Shown: one piece after another, positions 34,364 through 44,304 of the stretch
How positions within the stretch are numbered: the first letter of the stretch is position 1
How the letters are laid out: each line of letters starts with the position of its first letter
Origin: Niveibacterium sp. SC-1
Lineage (GTDB): Bacteria; Pseudomonadota; Gammaproteobacteria; Burkholderiales; Rhodocyclaceae
Direction of reading: 5' to 3'
Assembly (NCBI RefSeq): GCF_038235435.1
Contig: NZ_CP151275.1
Coordinates: 3,038,001 to 3,102,000, forward strand
Length of the DNA: 64,000 nucleotides
Program-made: the position numbers and the translations under genes
The notes under the pieces: model-generated
What the model was told of the DNA's origin: nothing
Databases searched by the model: none
Seen by the model: the letters and a program-made list of their open reading frames with translations, nothing else

Positions 34364-34391
34364 CTTGAAAGTCGGAACGATCACCCCACTT
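34364..34391 (+). promoter_or_regulatory. Sigma-32 (RpoH) promoter of dnaK
   Basis: CTTGAA (34364–34369), a 14-bp spacer and CCCCACTT (34384–34391), 43 bases before the dnaK ATG. The box is consensus-like and close in form to that of grpE (the first five spacer-adjacent bases differ). Confidence 0.82.
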
Positions 34392-34434
34392 CCAGTACAG
34401 GTTTTCAGCTTTCCACATTAAGGACACAAGAATC

Positions 34435-36351
34435 ATGGCCAAGATCATCGGTATCGACCTCGGCACCACCAACAGCTGCGTTGCCATCATGGAAGGCGGC
34501 GTGCCCAAGGTGATCGAAAACTCGGAAGGCGCTCGTACCACACCTTCCATCGTCGCCTACATGGAAGACGGCGAAGTGCTGGTCGGCGCGCCGGCCAAGC
34601 GTCAGGCCGTGACCAACGCCAAGAACACCCTCTACGCAGTCAAGCGCCTGATCGGCCGCCGCTTTGAAGAGAAGGAAGTCCAGAAGGACATCGGCCTGAT
34701 GCCCTACGGCATCGTCAAGGCCGACAATGGTGACGCCTGGGTCGAGGTGCGCGACAAGAAGATGGCGCCGCCGCAGATCTCCGCCGACGTGCTGCGCAAG
34801 ATGAAGAAGACCGCCGAGGACTACCTTGGCGAAGAGGTCACCGAAGCGGTGATCACGGTGCCGGCCTACTTCAACGACAGCCAGCGCCAGGCCACCAAGG
34901 ACGCAGGCAAGATCGCCGGCCTTGAAGTCAAGCGCATCATCAATGAGCCGACCGCAGCCGCGCTCGCATTCGGCATGGACAAGGCCGCCGGCAAGGATTC
35001 CAAGATCGCCGTGTTCGACCTGGGCGGCGGTACCTTCGACATCTCGATCATCGAGATCGCAGACGTCGACGGCGACATGCAGTTCGAAGTGCTGGCCACC
35101 AACGGCGACACCTTCCTCGGCGGCGAAGACTTCGACCAGCGCATCATCGACTACATCGTCGACGAGTTCCGCAAGCAGAACGGCATCGATCTCTCCAAGG
35201 ACGCGATCGCGCTCCAGCGCATCAAGGCCGGGGCTGAGCGCGCCAAGATCGAGCTGTCGTCCAGCCAGCAGACCGAAATCAACGAGCCCTACATCACCAT
35301 GGCCAACGGCGTACCCGCCCACCTGACCATGAAGATCACCCGCGCCAAGCTCGAATCGCTGGTGGAAGAGCTGATCGACCGCACGATCGAACCCTGCCGC
35401 ATCGCGCTCAAGGACGCCGGCCTGAAGGTCACCGAAATCGATGACGTGATCCTCGTGGGCGGCATGACTCGCATGCCCAAGGTGCAGGAAAAGGTCCGCG
35501 AGTTCTTCGGCAAGGAGCCGCGCAAGGACGTGAACCCGGACGAAGCCGTGGCCGTCGGCGCGGCGATCCAGGGTGGCGTGCTCAAGGGCGACGTGAAGGA
35601 CGTGCTGCTGCTCGACGTGAGCCCGCTCACGCTGGGTATCGAGACCCTGGGTGGCGTGATGACCCCGCTCATCAAGCGCAACACCACGATCCCGACCAAG
35701 GCGCAGCAGGTCTTCTCCACCGCGGACGACAACCAGACCGCGGTGACTATCCACGTGCTGCAGGGTGAGCGTGAAATGGCTTCGGCGAACAAGAGCCTGG
35801 GCCAGTTCAACCTGGCCGACATTCCGCCGGCCCCGCGTGGCATGCCGCAGATCGAGGTGACCTTCGACATCGACGCCAACGGCATCCTGCATGTGTCTGC
35901 CAAGGACAAGGCGACCAGCAAGGAAGCCAAGATCACGATCAAGGCGAACTCGGGCCTGTCCGACGCCGAGGTCGACAAGATGGTCAAGGACGCCGAGGCC
36001 CATGCCGAGGACGACCGCAAGGCGCGTGAGCTGATCGACGCCCGCAACCAGTGCGACGCGCTGATCCACACCGCCAAGAAGGCGATTCAGGAGCACGGCG
36101 ACAAGGTTGCGGCCGAGGAAAAGGCCAAGATCGAAACCGCAATCAAGGAAGCCGAAGAAGCGATCAAGGGCAGCGACAAGGCCGCGATCGAGGCCTCCGC
36201 GCAAGCCTTGGCGCTGGCCAGCCAAACCCTTGGCGAGAAGATGTACGCCCAGCAACCTGAAGGCGGTGCCTCCGCTGGCGCCTCGCAATCCGCCCCGGCC
36301 GACGACAATGTGGTCGATGCGGAATTCACCGAGGTGAACGACAAGAAGTAA
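34435..36351 (+). CDS. dnaK: Molecular chaperone DnaK (Hsp70)
   Basis: 638-residue ATP-dependent chaperone. The phosphate-1 motif [19 protein letters not shown] is at the N-terminus; [18 protein letters not shown] (about residue 190) and [17 protein letters not shown] (about residue 338) are the other Hsp70 signatures. The linker [18 protein letters not shown] leads into the substrate-binding domain, and the C-terminus [13 protein letters not shown] is the standard EEVD-like end of bacterial DnaK. Length and motifs are complete. RBS AAGGACAC precedes the ATG. Confidence 0.99.
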   Translation: MAKIIGIDLGTTNSCVAIMEGGVPKVIENSEGARTTPSIVAYMEDGEVLVGAPAKRQAVTNAKNTLYAVKRLIGRRFEEKEVQKDIGLMPYGIVKADNGDAWVEVRDKKMAPPQISADVLRKMKKTAEDYLGEEVTEAVITVPAYFNDSQRQATKDAGKIAGLEVKRIINEPTAAALAFGMDKAAGKDSKIAVFDLGGGTFDISIIEIADVDGDMQFEVLATNGDTFLGGEDFDQRIIDYIVDEFRKQNGIDLSKDAIALQRIKAGAERAKIELSSSQQTEINEPYITMANGVPAHLTMKITRAKLESLVEELIDRTIEPCRIALKDAGLKVTEIDDVILVGGMTRMPKVQEKVREFFGKEPRKDVNPDEAVAVGAAIQGGVLKGDVKDVLLLDVSPLTLGIETLGGVMTPLIKRNTTIPTKAQQVFSTADDNQTAVTIHVLQGEREMASANKSLGQFNLADIPPAPRGMPQIEVTFDIDANGILHVSAKDKATSKEAKITIKANSGLSDAEVDKMVKDAEAHAEDDRKARELIDARNQCDALIHTAKKAIQEHGDKVAAEEKAKIETAIKEAEEAIKGSDKAAIEASAQALALASQTLGEKMYAQQPEGGASAGASQSAPADDNVVDAEFTEVNDKK

Positions 36352-36377
36352 TCGGCGCGCTCCGCACGCCGTAATCC

Positions 36378-36417
36378 GGCCGGGCAGGAGTGGCGCAGCC
36401 ACCCTGCCCGGCCTTTT
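36378..36417 (+). terminator. Terminator between dnaK and dnaJ
   Basis: An 11-bp stem GGCCGGGCAGG / CCTGCCCGGCC, extended by an inner 5-bp stem, then TTTT. It begins 27 bases after the dnaK stop and would lower dnaJ expression relative to dnaK. Confidence 0.8.
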
Positions 36418-36463
36418 GCACAAATTGGGCCGCGGTTGCCCAGGCCCATGACAGGCACGAGAG

Positions 36464-37609
36464 ATGGCTAAGAAGGACTACTACGAGGTGCTCGGCGTTA
36501 ATCGCGACGCCTCGGACGATGACATCAAGAAGAGCTATCGCAAGCTCGCCATGAAGTTCCATCCGGACCGCAATCCGGACGACAAGGCGGCCGAAGAGAA
36601 ATTCAAGGAGGCCAAGGAGGCCTACGAGATCCTCTCCGACGGCAACAAGCGCGCCGCCTACGACCGCTACGGTCATGCCGGCGTCGACCCCTCGGCTGGC
36701 GGCGGCCCCGGCGGCTTTGGCGGCGGCGCGGGCTTCGACGGCTTCTCGGACGCCTTCGGCGGGATCTTCGACGAGATCTTCGGCGGCGGCCGCGGTGGCC
36801 AGGGAGGCGGTCGCTCCAATGTCTACCGCGGGGCAGACCTGCGCTACAACCTGGAAATCTCGCTCGAGGAAGCCGCACGCGGCGCCGAGAAAACGATTCG
36901 CATCCCGCTGCAGGAAGAATGCGAGACCTGCAAGGGCTCAGGCGCCAAGCCCGGCACCGAACCGAAAACCTGTACCACCTGCGGCGGCGCCGGCCAGGTG
37001 CGTATCCAGCAGGGCTTCTTCTCGATCCAGCAGACCTGCCCGAAGTGCCACGGCTCCGGTCGCATCATCCCGGACCCCTGCACCACCTGCCGCGGCTCGG
37101 GTCGGGTCAAGAAGCAGAAGACGCTGGAAGTAAAGATCCCCGCCGGCATCGACGATGGCATGCGTCTGCGCCACGCGGGCTACGGCGAACCCGGCGTCAA
37201 CGGAGGGCCTCCCGGCGACCTCTACGTCGAGATCCACGTGCGCGAGCACGGCGTGTTCCAGCGTGAGAACGACGACCTGCACTGCGAGATGCCTATCGGT
37301 TTTGCCACGGCGGCACTGGGCGGGGAAATCGACATCCCGACGCTCGACGGCGCGGCCAAGTTGAAGATTCCTGGCGAAACGCAGAGCGGCAAGGTCTTCC
37401 GCCTGCGCGGCAAGGGCATCCGCAACGTGCGCACCGGCCATCCGGGCGATTTGCTGTGCCACGTCGTGGTGGAAACGCCAGTCAATCTCAACGAACGCCA
37501 GCGCGAACTGCTGCGGGAATTCGATGAGATCGCCAAGACGGAAGCGGCTCGCCAGACGCCGCGCGCGCAAGGGTGGCTCGACAAGGTGCGGGCGTTCTTC
37601 GCCGACTGA
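36464..37609 (+). CDS. dnaJ: Chaperone protein DnaJ (Hsp40)
   Basis: 381-residue type I J-protein that stimulates DnaK ATPase. The J domain ([23 protein letters not shown] in [11 protein letters not shown]) is followed by a Gly/Phe-rich region (about residues 75–120). The zinc domain has four CxxCxGxG-type repeats: [24 protein letters not shown] and CTTCRGSG. The substrate-binding C-terminal domain is complete. It is the last gene of the grpE–dnaK–dnaJ cluster. Confidence 0.98.
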   Translation: MAKKDYYEVLGVNRDASDDDIKKSYRKLAMKFHPDRNPDDKAAEEKFKEAKEAYEILSDGNKRAAYDRYGHAGVDPSAGGGPGGFGGGAGFDGFSDAFGGIFDEIFGGGRGGQGGGRSNVYRGADLRYNLEISLEEAARGAEKTIRIPLQEECETCKGSGAKPGTEPKTCTTCGGAGQVRIQQGFFSIQQTCPKCHGSGRIIPDPCTTCRGSGRVKKQKTLEVKIPAGIDDGMRLRHAGYGEPGVNGGPPGDLYVEIHVREHGVFQRENDDLHCEMPIGFATAALGGEIDIPTLDGAAKLKIPGETQSGKVFRLRGKGIRNVRTGHPGDLLCHVVVETPVNLNERQRELLREFDEIAKTEAARQTPRAQGWLDKVRAFFAD

Positions 37610-37636
37610 CACGCTTCTTCTTGCCCGGCAAACAAA

Positions 37637-37669
37637 GCCTGACACGCCCCTGGGCGGTCAGGCTTTTTT
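37637..37669 (+). terminator. Terminator after dnaJ
   Basis: GCCTGAC / GTCAGGC stem with an inner 5-bp stem CGCCC / GGGCG, directly followed by six T. The stretch from here to 37866 is unusually A+T-rich, has no plausible gene and probably carries the next operon's promoter. Confidence 0.9.
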
Positions 37670-37866
37670 GTGCGTTATTCGTACTTAATTGCGTTGGCGT
37701 TTAGCCGTTTTAGGTATTGCTTTCGTTATTGTTGTTTTTCTTGGCAAGCCGGCACGGATCGTTTAGCGTGCGGGGACGAAATAATAGAGGTAAACCCTCA
37801 GCAACAAATCGCTTAGGCAGCGTTTGCCCTACGCCTGCAGCAAGAAGACTGACCGGAGGAGAAGCT

Positions 37867-39174
37867 TTGACACTCAAGCAAGCAGCCCGCACTTCGCGGG
37901 CTTTGTCACATGGGGCACCCGCGCGAACGCTGCGCGCAGGTCTCGCCCTTGCGACCGCACTGACCGCTATGGCGGCGCAAGCCGCCGATATCGAAGTCCT
38001 GCACTGGTGGACGTCCGGTGGTGAGGCCAAGGCACTAGGCGAACTGATCAAGAAACTCGAGAGCGGCGGGCACCGCTGGCGTGACTTCCCGGTGCTCGGC
38101 GGTGGAGGCGACAACGCCGCCATTCTGCTCAAGACCCGTGTGGTCTCCGGCTACCCTCCGACTGCGGCCCAGATAAAGGGCCCGGAAATCCAGCAATGGG
38201 CGAAGGAAAACTATCTCGCCACCGTCACCGAAGCAGCCAAGGCACAGGACTGGGACTCCAGCCTGCCCAAGGTCGTCGCCGCGGCGATGAAATACCAGGG
38301 TCGTTACGTGGCCGCACCTGTCAATGTGCACCGCGTGAACTGGATGTGGATCAATACCGCCGCGCTGAAGAAGGCTGGCGTCGAGCCCCCTACCAGCTGG
38401 GACGATCTGTTCAAGGTCGCCGACGCCCTGCAGAAGGCCGGCATCATCCCGATCGCCCATGGCGGCCAGCCATGGCAAGACTTCACCGTGTTCGAGTCGA
38501 TCGTGCTCGGCCAGGGTGGCGCAGGCTTCTACAACAAGGTGTTCGTTGAACTGGATGCCGCAAGCATCCAGAGCCCGACCATGGCCAAGGCGCTGGAAAC
38601 CTTCCGCAAGACGCGCCAGTACATGGACAAAGGCACGCCCAATCGAGAGTGGAACGCCGCTACTGCGATGGTGATCAAGGGCCAGGCCGCGATCCAGTTC
38701 ATGGGCGATTGGGCCAAGGGCGAGTTCTCCCGGGCGGGCAAGGTTCCTGGGCAGGACTATCTATGCTTGCCGGCGCCCGGCACCGAGAAGTCCTATTCAT
38801 ACAACATCGACAGCTTCGCTTTCTTCCGCCAGCGCCAGGACGACGCCAAGAAGGCCCAGGCCGACCTCGCCGCGGCCCTGATGAGTCCGGAATTCCAGGA
38901 GACCTTCAACCTCGCGAAGGGCTCGATCCCGGTCCGGACCAACGCGAACATGAGCAAGTTCGACGCGTGCGCCCAGCGCTCGGCGAGCGACTTCAAGTCC
39001 ACGGCGGAGGCCGGCACCCTGGTGCCCTCCATCGCCCACCACATGGCCGCACCCGAAGTCGTCTTCTCTGGCATGCAGAACGCCGTCTCAGCTTTCTTCA
39101 ACGAAGGCGCGAGCATTTCCGAAACCCAGGCGCGCTTGGTCGCTGCCGCCAAGGCCGCGGAGGTGCGCGAATGA
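37867..39174 (+). CDS. Extracellular solute-binding protein family 1 (sugar-type ABC binding protein)
   Basis: 435-residue periplasmic protein. I start at the TTG at 37867, which has GGAGGAG four bases upstream; the product then has a long Sec signal peptide ending LTAMAAQAAD (about residue 41). The mature part begins IEVLHWWTSGGEAKALGELI, the family 1 (glucose/maltose-type) signature, and contains APVNVHRVNWMWINTAALKK and IPIAHGGQPWQDFTVFESIV. It resembles glucose/mannose binding proteins such as GtsA. No permease or ATPase gene is adjacent; instead the next gene overlaps it by four bases and encodes a different type of binding protein. The ligand is not known from sequence alone. Confidence 0.88.
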   Translation: MTLKQAARTSRALSHGAPARTLRAGLALATALTAMAAQAADIEVLHWWTSGGEAKALGELIKKLESGGHRWRDFPVLGGGGDNAAILLKTRVVSGYPPTAAQIKGPEIQQWAKENYLATVTEAAKAQDWDSSLPKVVAAAMKYQGRYVAAPVNVHRVNWMWINTAALKKAGVEPPTSWDDLFKVADALQKAGIIPIAHGGQPWQDFTVFESIVLGQGGAGFYNKVFVELDAASIQSPTMAKALETFRKTRQYMDKGTPNREWNAATAMVIKGQAAIQFMGDWAKGEFSRAGKVPGQDYLCLPAPGTEKSYSYNIDSFAFFRQRQDDAKKAQADLAAALMSPEFQETFNLAKGSIPVRTNANMSKFDACAQRSASDFKSTAEAGTLVPSIAHHMAAPEVVFSGMQNAVSAFFNEGASISETQARLVAAAKAAEVRE

Positions 39175-40319
39175 AAACCCGGAAACCTTTGATCCAACGT
39201 CTCTCTTCGCAGGTCCGCGGTTTGCTGGCGGCTGCGCCTGTAGCCCTGACTTTCTGCAGTCTGCCCGCCGCCGCCGACATGACGGTGCTGCAGGTCGCGC
39301 CGCTTTTCGGCCCCTATGGCGGCACCGGCTGGCATATGCGCACCGGGGCGGAGATCTACTTCTCCGAGGTCAACGCCAGGGGCGGCATCGCCGGCCAGAA
39401 GATCAAGCTTGTCACGGTGCCGCAGGAGGCGGGTGATGTCGCGGCGCAGTTGCGGACACTCAACAGCCAGCGTCAGCCGGTTGCCTTGTTCGGCATGGTC
39501 GGTGATGACACGGTCGGGGCGGTCGCCAAGAGCGGCGTACTCGAACAGACCGGGCTCGCGCTCGTCGGCGCCCGTGTGAGCTCCAGCCAGGTAGGCGAAG
39601 GCGCGCGCAACCTCTTCCTGACCCGCTCGGGCATGAACTACGAGATCGAGCGCCTGCTCAAGCACCTCTCCACCAGTGGCATCAAGTCTGTTGGTCTCGT
39701 CTATGAAGACGACGCTTACGGCCGCGAGGCCCTGGCGATCGCCCAGCGCCTGGCTCCCGGCTCGCAGGTCACTCTGGTTGCGACTTCGTATCTGGCGGGC
39801 TCCGCACTCGTCGATACGGCGGTGACCAAGATGCTGCAGAGCGCGCCGCAGGCCGTGGTGCTCGCTTCGCAGACAGCGGGTGCCGCCGCTTTCGTCCAGC
39901 GCTACCGTGCCCAGGGCGGCCTCGCGACGATCGCGGCGATGTCCTTCGTCGAGGGCAGCGCGTTGCCGAAGATCATCGGCAAGGCCTCCTCGCACGGCGT
40001 GGCAGTGGTCGAGGTCGCACCGAATACGCTTAACGAATCGGTGCCGCTGGTGCGCGACTTCCGTCAGGCCTACAAGAAGTACGGCCTCGCGGACATCGAA
40101 CCCAGCCAGACGATGATGGAAGCCTATGTGGCCGCACGCACGCTGGTAGAAGGCCTCAAGCGCGCGGGCGGCGCCAAGGCGAAGCTCGCCAGCGCCTTGA
40201 GCGGGATGGAGAAGACGGACATCGGCGGCATCAACGTCGACTTCACCGACGGGCACAGCGTCGGCGTTCGCTTCGCCGAACTCGCCGTGATCGACCGCAA
40301 TGGCCGTGTGATCCGGTAA
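39171..40319 (+). CDS. Branched-chain amino acid-type periplasmic binding protein (Peripla_BP_6)
   Basis: 382-residue exported protein with a Sec signal peptide (cleavage near LPAAAD, about residue 35). The mature start MTVLQVAPLFGPYGGTGWHM and FLTRSGMNYEIERLLKHLST follow the Leu/Ile/Val or urea binding-protein fold, and the C-terminus VDFTDGHSVGVRFAELAVID is typical. The ATG overlaps the previous gene's stop (ATGA), so the two are translationally coupled. No membrane components are nearby. It may bind an amino acid or amide, or act as a sensor input; neither is shown by the sequence. Confidence 0.87.
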   Translation: MKTRKPLIQRLSSQVRGLLAAAPVALTFCSLPAAADMTVLQVAPLFGPYGGTGWHMRTGAEIYFSEVNARGGIAGQKIKLVTVPQEAGDVAAQLRTLNSQRQPVALFGMVGDDTVGAVAKSGVLEQTGLALVGARVSSSQVGEGARNLFLTRSGMNYEIERLLKHLSTSGIKSVGLVYEDDAYGREALAIAQRLAPGSQVTLVATSYLAGSALVDTAVTKMLQSAPQAVVLASQTAGAAAFVQRYRAQGGLATIAAMSFVEGSALPKIIGKASSHGVAVVEVAPNTLNESVPLVRDFRQAYKKYGLADIEPSQTMMEAYVAARTLVEGLKRAGGAKAKLASALSGMEKTDIGGINVDFTDGHSVGVRFAELAVIDRNGRVIR

Positions 40320-40351
40320 GCATCCAGCGTAACGCCGCAGGTCGCAGCACG

Positions 40352-40380
40352 GGGCCCTCCTGACGGAGGGCCCTTTGTTT
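40352..40380 (+). terminator. Terminator after the binding-protein pair
   Basis: Perfect 9-bp stem GGGCCCTCC / GGAGGGCCC with a TGAC loop, followed by TTTGTTT. It closes the bicistronic unit. Confidence 0.85.
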
Positions 40381-40468
40381 GCAAGGGTCGCGGCCCTGCC
40401 CCGGAGGCGCCCGACCATACGCCTGCGGATGTGCTAAGGTCCTGCACCTTCCGTAGGAGCAGAACCTC

Positions 40469-41584
40469 GTGCAGTCCGCCATTCTCCGGGCCAGCGGCCT
40501 CTACACCCCGCCGCACAGCATCAGCAACGAAGAGCTGGTTGTTTCCTTCAATGCCTGGGTCGCGCAGGAGAACGAAGCCCGCTCGGCCGCAATCGCCCGC
40601 GGCGATGTGGTCGCGTTGCAGGAGTCGAGCAGCGAATTCATCGAGAAGGCCTCCGGAATCAAGAGCCGCTTCGTGGTCGAGAAGCAGGGCGTGCTCGATC
40701 CGCAGCGCATGTCTCCCCGCCTGGAGGCGCGCCCCGATGACGCACTCTCGATTGAAGCGGAGATCGGCGTCGCCGCGGCCCTCGATGCGTTGTCCGCGGC
40801 CGGTCTGAGTGGCGCAGACGTCGACGGCGTGATCTGCGCGGCCTCCAACATGCAGCGCCCCTACCCCGCGATCGCGATCGAGATCCAGGCGGCGATCGGC
40901 GCCCGCGGCTGGGCCTTCGACATGAACGTGGCCTGCTCCTCGGCCACCTTCGGGATCGAGATGGCCGCCAATGCGGTGCGTAGCGGCAGTGCGCGGCGCG
41001 TGCTGGTGGTCAATCCCGAGATCACCTCCGCGCACCTGGAGTGGCGCGATCGCGACTGCCACTTCATCTTCGGCGATGTGGCCACCGCAACGCTGATCGA
41101 GCGCGGCGATATTTCTTCAGGCGGCTGGGAGATTCTCGGCGGGCAGCTCGCGACGCAGTTCTCCAACAGCATCCGCAACAACTTTGGCTTCCTCAATCCC
41201 GCGGAAGATGCCGACACGAATGCGCGCGACAAGCGCTTCCGCCAGGAGGGGCGCAAGGTCTTCAAGGAAGTCTGCCCGATGGCGGCCGCCCATATCGAAG
41301 CCCATCTCGCCGACCTCGGCTTCGCGCCGGGTGGAGTGCGGCGCTTCTGGCTGCACCAAGCCAATCTGGCCATGAACCAGCTGATCGCTCGCAAACTCCT
41401 TGGGCGCGAGGCCACACTCGACGATGCGCCGGTGATCCTCGATCGCTATGCCAACACCGCCTCGGCCGGCTCTGTCATCGCCTTCCATCTGCATGAGAAG
41501 GATCTCGCACGCGGCGACATCGGTGTGCTTTGCTCCTTCGGCGCCGGATACTCGATCGGCAGCCTGGTGCTGAAGAAGCGCTGA
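40469..41584 (+). CDS. 3-oxoacyl-ACP synthase III-like protein (FabH/KAS III family)
   Basis: 371-residue thiolase-fold condensing enzyme. The catalytic triad is intact: Cys156 in [10 protein letters not shown], His296 in [10 protein letters not shown] and Asn329 in YANTASAGS. It is longer than E. coli FabH (317), mainly through an N-terminal insertion (about residues 28–60, rich in charged residues) and a segment near 72–92. It starts at a GTG with AGGAG upstream. It stands alone between terminators, not in the usual plsX–fabH–fabD cluster, so it is probably a second KAS III with a specialised acyl primer rather than the housekeeping FabH. Confidence 0.88.
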   Translation: MQSAILRASGLYTPPHSISNEELVVSFNAWVAQENEARSAAIARGDVVALQESSSEFIEKASGIKSRFVVEKQGVLDPQRMSPRLEARPDDALSIEAEIGVAAALDALSAAGLSGADVDGVICAASNMQRPYPAIAIEIQAAIGARGWAFDMNVACSSATFGIEMAANAVRSGSARRVLVVNPEITSAHLEWRDRDCHFIFGDVATATLIERGDISSGGWEILGGQLATQFSNSIRNNFGFLNPAEDADTNARDKRFRQEGRKVFKEVCPMAAAHIEAHLADLGFAPGGVRRFWLHQANLAMNQLIARKLLGREATLDDAPVILDRYANTASAGSVIAFHLHEKDLARGDIGVLCSFGAGYSIGSLVLKKR

Positions 41585-41602
41585 AGCGCCCGGGACGAGG
41601 TC

Positions 41603-41638
41603 AAACAAAAAACGGCGCCGATGGGCGCCGTTTTGTTT
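41603..41638. terminator. Bidirectional terminator between KAS III gene and cysS
   Basis: Nearly perfect symmetric element AAACAAAAAACGGCGCC – GATG – GGCGCCGTTTTGTTT, giving T-runs on both strands between two convergent genes. Confidence 0.88.
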
Positions 41639-41669
41639 GGATCGCTTTGCGAGCCGCGCTACGAGCGGA

Positions 41670-43058
41670 TCATTCGCGGCGCCAGATCGTGCCCGCGGCC
41701 GAGTCCTCGAGCACGATGCCCGCTTCCTTGAGGGTATTGCGGATCCCGTCGGCGCGCGCGAAGTCGCGCGACTGTTTGGCCGCAGCACGCTCGGCAATCA
41801 GCGTCTCGATACCTGCCGCATCGAGACCGCCCTCTTCACTGACGCCCCCCTGCAGGAAAGCGGTCGGGTCGCGTTCGAGCAGACCGAGGACGTTGGCAAG
41901 CGTCTTGAGCAAAGCCGCGGCTTGGGGCGCGCGATCGCGATTCACCTCGTTCGCGAGCTCGAAGAGCACCGCAATCGCCTCGGAGGTGTTGAAGTCGTCA
42001 TCCATTGCCGCCTTGAAGCGCGCGGCATGAGCATCCTGCCAGTCGATCGCGAAGGCAGTCGCCGGCGGTACCTCGCGCAGGGCGGTGTAGAGCCGCGTCA
42101 GCGCATGCTTGGCGTCGGCCAGGATGTCGTCGGTGAAGTTGAGCTGACTGCGGTAGTGGGCGCGAACGACGAAGAAACGGATCACTTCGGCGTCGAAATG
42201 CTTGAGTGCATCCCGGATGGTGAAGAAGTTGCCCAGGGACTTGGACATCTTCTCGTCATTCACGTTAAGCGCGCCGGTGTGCATCCAGACGTTGGCGAAG
42301 GTGCAGTCGTGCGCGCCTTCGCTCTGCGCGATCTCGTTCTCGTGGTGGGGGAAGCGCAGGTCGGGGCCGCCGCCATGGATGTCCAGCGTGTTGCCAAGCA
42401 GTGCGCCGCTCATCGCGGAGCACTCTATGTGCCAGCCCGGGCGGCCCGCGCCCCAGCGCGAGTTCCAGCGCGTATCGGCCGGCTCCGTCGGCTTGGCGGC
42501 CTTCCACAGCACGAAGTCCAGCGGATCGCGCTTGGATTGCTCTACCGCCACGCGTTCGCCGGCACGCAGTTCGTCGATCGACTTGCCGGAGAGCTTGCCG
42601 TAGCCCGCGAAACGACGGACGGCGAAGTTCACATCCCCGCCGTCCTGCGCCTGGTAGGCCAGTTCTTTCTTCTCCAGCACCTCGATCATGTCGAGCATCT
42701 GCGGCACGAACTGCGTTGCCCGCGGCTCGGCGTCAGGAACTTGTGCGCCGAGCGCAGCGAAGTCTTCGTGCATCGCGGCAATCATCCGCTCCGTGAGCGC
42801 GCTGATCGTCTCGCCGTTTTCCTGGGCACGCCGAATGATCTTGTCGTCGATGTCGGTGATATTCCGGACGAAATTGACCGCATAGCCCGATTGCCGCAGC
42901 CAGCGCTGCACGACATCGAAACCCAGCACCGTCCGCGCGTGGCCCAAGTGGCACAAGTCATAAACCGTGATGCCGCAGACGTACATGCGAACCTTGCCGG
43001 GTTCAATTGGGGCAAAAGCCTGCTTCTGGCGGGTCAACGAGTTGTAGATGCTGAGCAT
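41670..43058 (-). CDS. cysS: Cysteinyl-tRNA synthetase
   Basis: 462-residue class I aminoacyl-tRNA synthetase. The N-terminal zinc cysteine and HIGH-like box occur in [20 protein letters not shown] (Cys28, HLGH 37–40). Other zinc ligands are in [10 protein letters not shown] and the HHENE region, and the KMSKS loop is [10 protein letters not shown]. The C-terminal DALR-type domain is complete. The ATG at 43058 gives the family start [15 protein letters not shown]; the open frame upstream is rejected as an extension because it has no homology and crosses the TPR gene promoter. Confidence 0.97.
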   Translation of the reverse strand: MLSIYNSLTRQKQAFAPIEPGKVRMYVCGITVYDLCHLGHARTVLGFDVVQRWLRQSGYAVNFVRNITDIDDKIIRRAQENGETISALTERMIAAMHEDFAALGAQVPDAEPRATQFVPQMLDMIEVLEKKELAYQAQDGGDVNFAVRRFAGYGKLSGKSIDELRAGERVAVEQSKRDPLDFVLWKAAKPTEPADTRWNSRWGAGRPGWHIECSAMSGALLGNTLDIHGGGPDLRFPHHENEIAQSEGAHDCTFANVWMHTGALNVNDEKMSKSLGNFFTIRDALKHFDAEVIRFFVVRAHYRSQLNFTDDILADAKHALTRLYTALREVPPATAFAIDWQDAHAARFKAAMDDDFNTSEAIAVLFELANEVNRDRAPQAAALLKTLANVLGLLERDPTAFLQGGVSEEGGLDAAGIETLIAERAAAKQSRDFARADGIRNTLKEAGIVLEDSAAGTIWRRE

Positions 43059-43122
43059 GACGCGAGGATGTATGACTGGCGGCCAGGGCAGGCCTGCGGC
43101 GCCATCCGCCTGTCGCTCCCGT

Positions 43123-43152
43123 CTGACGCGCACGGGGCCTTGTTGGTAGAAT
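43123..43152 (+). promoter_or_regulatory. Promoter of the TPR–L,D-transpeptidase operon
   Basis: CTGACG (43123–43128), an 18-bp spacer and TAGAAT (43147–43152), 49 bases before the TPR gene ATG. A hairpin CGGGCG / CGCCCG lies in the leader. cysS is divergent across this region. Confidence 0.5.
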
Positions 43153-43200
43153 GGCGGGCTTGAAACGGGCGACAGGCGCCCGTCTGCGCATGGTAGCACA

Positions 43201-44304
43201 ATGACCCTAAAGCCTTTTTACAAGCCCCTGCGCGCACTGGCCCTAGTGAGCGGCCTGTTTTTCGCGGGTCTTGCACACGGCGAAAGCACCTTGCCGGAAA
43301 TCCAGGCCTACATGCGTCAGGGTCAGCACGCAGTGGCCCTGGACAAGCTCAACGAGCTGCTTGCGGCCAAGCCGAAGGACGCGCAACTGCGCTTCACCAA
43401 AGGCGTGGTCCTGACCGAGCTCAAGCGCACAAACGAAGCAATCGCGATCTACCAGCAGCTGATCAAGGACTATCCCGAGCTGCCCGAGCCCTACAACAAC
43501 CTCGCGGTGATCTACGCTTCGCAAAGGGAATACGAAAAGGCGCGCGCCGCGCTGGAAATGGCAATAAGGACCCATCCGGCCTATGCCACTGCACACGAGA
43601 ATCTGGGTGACGTGTACTCCAAGCTTGCAAGCCAGGCTTACGACAAGGCTTTGCAGCTGGACTCCTCCAATACCCAAGCGCAGACCAAGCTCGCGATGAT
43701 CGGCGAGCTCATCGGTGCAAACAATCGGGCAGGACTCCCCGCAGCGGGTGCGCCGGTCGCGGCAAAGCCGGCGGCTCCGGTAGTCGTGGCCAAGGCCGAG
43801 CCCAAGCCCGAGACCAAGCCTGCAGCCGAAAGCAAGCCCGCGCCGGTCAAGCCGGAGCCAAAGTCTGAACCCAAGGCCGAGCCCAAAGTCGAGGCGAAGC
43901 CCGAGCCCAAGGCTGAACCCAAGGCGGAGGTGAAGCCTGAAGCGAAACCCGAGCTCAAGGACAACGAGGAGCCGGAAATCCGCAAGGTCGTGAGCAACTG
44001 GGCCGCGGCCTGGTCGCGCAAGGACGTGAAGGCTTACCTCGCCGCCTATTCGGCGAATTTCGATACGCCGCGCGACATGCCGCGCAAAGCCTGGGAAGCC
44101 GAGCGCGAATCGCGCATCGACAAGCCCGGGACCATTCGCGTGGAGGTTGAAGACCTCAAGATCTCGCGCGAAGGAAACAAGGCCCTGGCGCGCTTTCGCC
44201 AACGCTACGAATCGGCATCACTCAAATCGGCCACGCGCAAAACCCTGGTGCTCGAACGCACGGGTCGCGGCTGGCAGATCCAGCAAGAACGGGTTGGAAA
44301 CTGA
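43201..44304 (+). CDS. Periplasmic TPR protein with C-terminal NTF2-like domain
   Basis: 367-residue exported protein. A Sec signal peptide (cleavage near GLAHGE, about residue 28) is followed by three tetratricopeptide repeats (about 30–150; for example [20 protein letters not shown]). A low-complexity Pro/Lys/Glu/Ala linker (about 190–258) made of KPEPK/AEPK units comes next, then an NTF2/SnoaL-like domain (about 260–367) with [20 protein letters not shown]. The same C-terminal domain ends the next protein. The stop overlaps that gene's start by one base, so the two are coupled. It probably acts as a scaffold for envelope enzymes; no enzyme site is visible. Confidence 0.85.
   Translation: MTLKPFYKPLRALALVSGLFFAGLAHGESTLPEIQAYMRQGQHAVALDKLNELLAAKPKDAQLRFTKGVVLTELKRTNEAIAIYQQLIKDYPELPEPYNNLAVIYASQREYEKARAALEMAIRTHPAYATAHENLGDVYSKLASQAYDKALQLDSSNTQAQTKLAMIGELIGANNRAGLPAAGAPVAAKPAAPVVVAKAEPKPETKPAAESKPAPVKPEPKSEPKAEPKVEAKPEPKAEPKAEVKPEAKPELKDNEEPEIRKVVSNWAAAWSRKDVKAYLAAYSANFDTPRDMPRKAWEAERESRIDKPGTIRVEVEDLKISREGNKALARFRQRYESASLKSATRKTLVLERTGRGWQIQQERVGN

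Noticed and set aside
34405..36423. A 672-codon open frame opposite dnaK
   Set aside because: It mirrors the dnaK frame, shows no family resemblance, and dnaK is unmistakable on the plus strand.
27780..36480. CIRCE operator near hrcA, grpE, dnaK or dnaJ
   Set aside because: No TTAGCACTC-N9-GAGTGCTAA-like inverted repeat was found on reading the intergenic regions.
37670..37866. Sigma-54 promoter in the A+T-rich gap (TTGGCA...GGCACGG)
   Set aside because: The -24/-12 GG–GC spacing does not fit, and no enhancer-binding protein site is evident.
43801..43960. Tandem repeat in the TPR gene as a regulatory repeat
   Set aside because: It encodes the Lys/Pro/Glu-rich linker in frame and is explained by protein low complexity.
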